Source: Alphaproteobacteria bacterium
GTDB taxonomy: Bacteria > Pseudomonadota > Alphaproteobacteria > Sphingomonadales > Sphingomonadaceae
Assembly: GCA_018830415.1 (NCBI GenBank)
Contig: JAHJSJ010000112.1
Coordinates: 1-5,380, forward strand
Direction: 5' to 3'
Length of the DNA stretch: 5,380 nucleotides
The position numbers and the translations under genes were made by a program. Under the pieces are notes generated by a model. That model made no database searches, was not told the origin of the DNA, and saw only the letters and a program-made list of their open reading frames with translations. Shown here one piece after another: positions 4,614-5,380 of the stretch; the first letter of the stretch is position 1, and each line of letters begins with the position of its first letter.

Positions 4614-4936
4614 CCCGCCAACGGATCCGCCTCGCTCAACTGCCCATGATACACGATGCGCTCGCCGAAGGCGCTTCAGCGCGGAACATAGCCTTTAACA
4701 TTATCTTTTCGAACCATGCCGTTCTCGTCGGCGCGATGTGGAGGGGCTGAAGCGAACGCAGGTACGCAATGCGGTTGATCGCCTCTGCTTGCTGCCTTGT
4801 CTGCGCCGGTTACCGCGATCTGTTGCTGCATCGTTAGACCACGCTCCCGGCCAGGGGTGACAATTGCAGCACACCACACACTGTCACTCCCCGGCCAAGC
4901 GCCCGCCACGCCAAAGCTCGCGAACACCAGCGGCAA
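4610..4936 (-). pseudogene. Long minus-strand frame interrupted by one TGA
   Basis: From 4936 to 4610 one frame is open for 109 codons apart from a TGA at 4678-4676. The part after the stop reads SAFGERIVYHGQLSEADPLAG and looks protein-like; the part before ends KDNVKGYVPR. A TGG-to-TGA change would join them. Possible starts are a TTG or GTG behind GGAGGG (about 4943-4938). The region is also the leader of the plus-strand HTH gene, so the openness may be incidental. I do not recognise the product. Confidence 0.25.
4849..4896 (+). promoter_or_regulatory. Large stem-loop in the HTH-repA leader
   Basis: ggcc (4849-4852) pairs with ggcc (4893-4896), and ggggtgaca (4854-4862) pairs with tgtcactcc (4882-4890) with one G-U. 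A small internal bulge lies between the two helices and the loop is 19 bases. This stem of about 13 bp lies 77-124 bases before the HTH start. In plasmid-like elements such leaders often carry copy-control or antisense targets, but no antisense promoter was identified. Confidence 0.5.
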
Positions 4937-4949
4937 CCCTCCGTTGCCG
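4931..4949 (+). promoter_or_regulatory. Hairpin with anti-ribosome-site loop before the HTH gene
   Basis: The 7-bp arms cggcaac (4931-4937) and gttgccg (4943-4949) enclose the loop cctcc. The loop can pair with GGAG (4962-4965), the ribosome site of the HTH gene, forming a pseudoknot-like contact that would reduce translation of the HTH-repA pair. The same loop read on the other strand is GGAGG. Confidence 0.5.
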
Positions 4950-4972
4950 TCACCGATCGCCGGAGCCTAGCC

Positions 4973-5245
4973 ATGGATGCCAGACCAACCCCCATTACCG
5001 CCCGCTTCTTGCGAACCCCTGATGCAGCCGTTCACCTCGGGCTCTCCGCCCGCACCCTGGAAAAACACCGCTGCTTTGGTACGGGGCCAGTATATCGCAA
5101 GCTCGGAGGGCGTATCGTCTATGCGATAACCGATCTCGACGCCTGGGCCGAACAAGGCCTGCGCCGTTCCACCAGTGATCCCGGCAAAGGCGTGGTCCAC
5201 CCCGCCAAGCGCATCGACGGCTACACGCCGCCGGTCCGGCGCTGA
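4973..5245 (+). CDS. Small HTH DNA-binding protein (excisionase/MerR-like fold)
   Basis: 90 residues with one helix-turn-helix of the HTH_17/excisionase type: FLRTPDAAVHLGLSARTLEKH at 12-32, a short wing around GTGPVYRKLGGRIVYAI at 36-52, then DLDAWAEQG. A flexible tail, STSDPGKG at 67-73 and on, ends in VRR. This small protein regularly sits right before repA in alphaproteobacterial mobile elements and probably controls replication or excision by binding DNA nearby. The start has GGAG (4962-4965) at 7 bases. Its stop overlaps the ribosome site of repA, so the two are translationally coupled. A structured leader, including a loop complementary to its ribosome site, precedes it. The fold is a confident call; the target site is unknown. 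Confidence 0.88.
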   Translation: MDARPTPITARFLRTPDAAVHLGLSARTLEKHRCFGTGPVYRKLGGRIVYAITDLDAWAEQGLRRSTSDPGKGVVHPAKRIDGYTPPVRR

Positions 5246-5254
5246 GGCGGTTCG

Positions 5255-5380
5255 ATGCGCCAAATCTCCGCTTTTACCGGCAACGCGAGCCAGCTCGAGC
5301 TGTTCGTCAGCGCCGGAGGCGACATTGCCGCCAGGGACGCGCAGGACCTCATGGCCTGGCCCTTCTTCAGCCTCGCCAAA
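5255..5380 (+). CDS. repA: Replication initiator protein RepA, 5' part
   Basis: The first 42 codons of a gene that continues past the window. The block ARDAQDLMAWPFFSLAK (residues 26-42) is the highly conserved N-terminus of the RPA-type replication initiators found on alphaproteobacterial plasmids and integrative elements, which bind the origin and start replication. The ATG is supported by GAGG (5244-5247), which overlaps the stop of the HTH gene and sits 7 bases away. It has a somewhat longer N-terminus before the conserved block (MRQISAFTGNASQLELF) than the shortest homologs I recall. parA and relaxase genes would be expected downstream but are outside the window. No origin iterons are visible here. 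Confidence 0.85.
   Translation, partial: MRQISAFTGNASQLELFVSAGGDIAARDAQDLMAWPFFSLAK

Noticed and set aside
4967..5263. Minus-strand 98-codon frame opposite the HTH gene
   Set aside because: It is a shadow of a clear HTH protein with its own ribosome site.

Overview
The window looks like accessory, mobile-element DNA from a high-GC alphaproteobacterium, most likely a sphingomonad or close relative. This rests on family recognition from the translated products: a DUF736 protein, and a small helix-turn-helix (HTH) protein followed directly by a RepA-type replication initiator. That set is typical of alphaproteobacterial plasmids and integrative conjugative elements. No housekeeping gene, tRNA, rRNA, CRISPR array or intact insertion sequence was seen.

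Left part (1-2160), minus strand. A two-gene AbiE toxin-antitoxin / abortive-infection operon (abiEi 2125-1325, abiEii 1328-504) is joined by a 4-base ATGA overlap. A perfect 23-bp inverted-repeat element (2132-2154) sits just ahead of abiEi and fits the known self-repression of AbiE operons. Downstream, after a gene-poor stretch with a 16-bp palindrome, lies the start of an antirestriction gene (ardA, 129-1). It keeps its ribosome site and family N-terminus, but has a stop at codon 2 and loses similarity after about 25 residues. A defence system therefore sits beside a broken counter-defence gene.

Middle part (2160-4390), plus strand. A leader of about 300 bases carries three hairpins across or near it. 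Next come a small acidic protein (2658-2822), a doubtful overlapping small ORF (2797-2988) and a very hydrophobic membrane protein (2967-3371). After a gene-poor gap and a long leader with three hairpins comes the DUF736 protein (4024-4344). The hairpins after the membrane-protein gene and after the DUF736 gene share an identical 15-base GC-rich block.

Right part (4390-5380). A degraded segment on the minus strand holds what look like remains of an XRE-type regulator and a longer frame broken by a stop. It then merges into the structured leader of the plus-strand HTH gene (4973-5245). That gene is tightly coupled to repA (from 5255), which runs off the window. A hairpin whose loop reads CCTCC stands just before the HTH gene's ribosome site and could pair with it.

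Taken together, AbiE is probably cargo inserted between an ardA locus and the maintenance/replication module of a mobile element. The better leads are the structured leaders and the decayed ardA and XRE genes, rather than a wholly new system.
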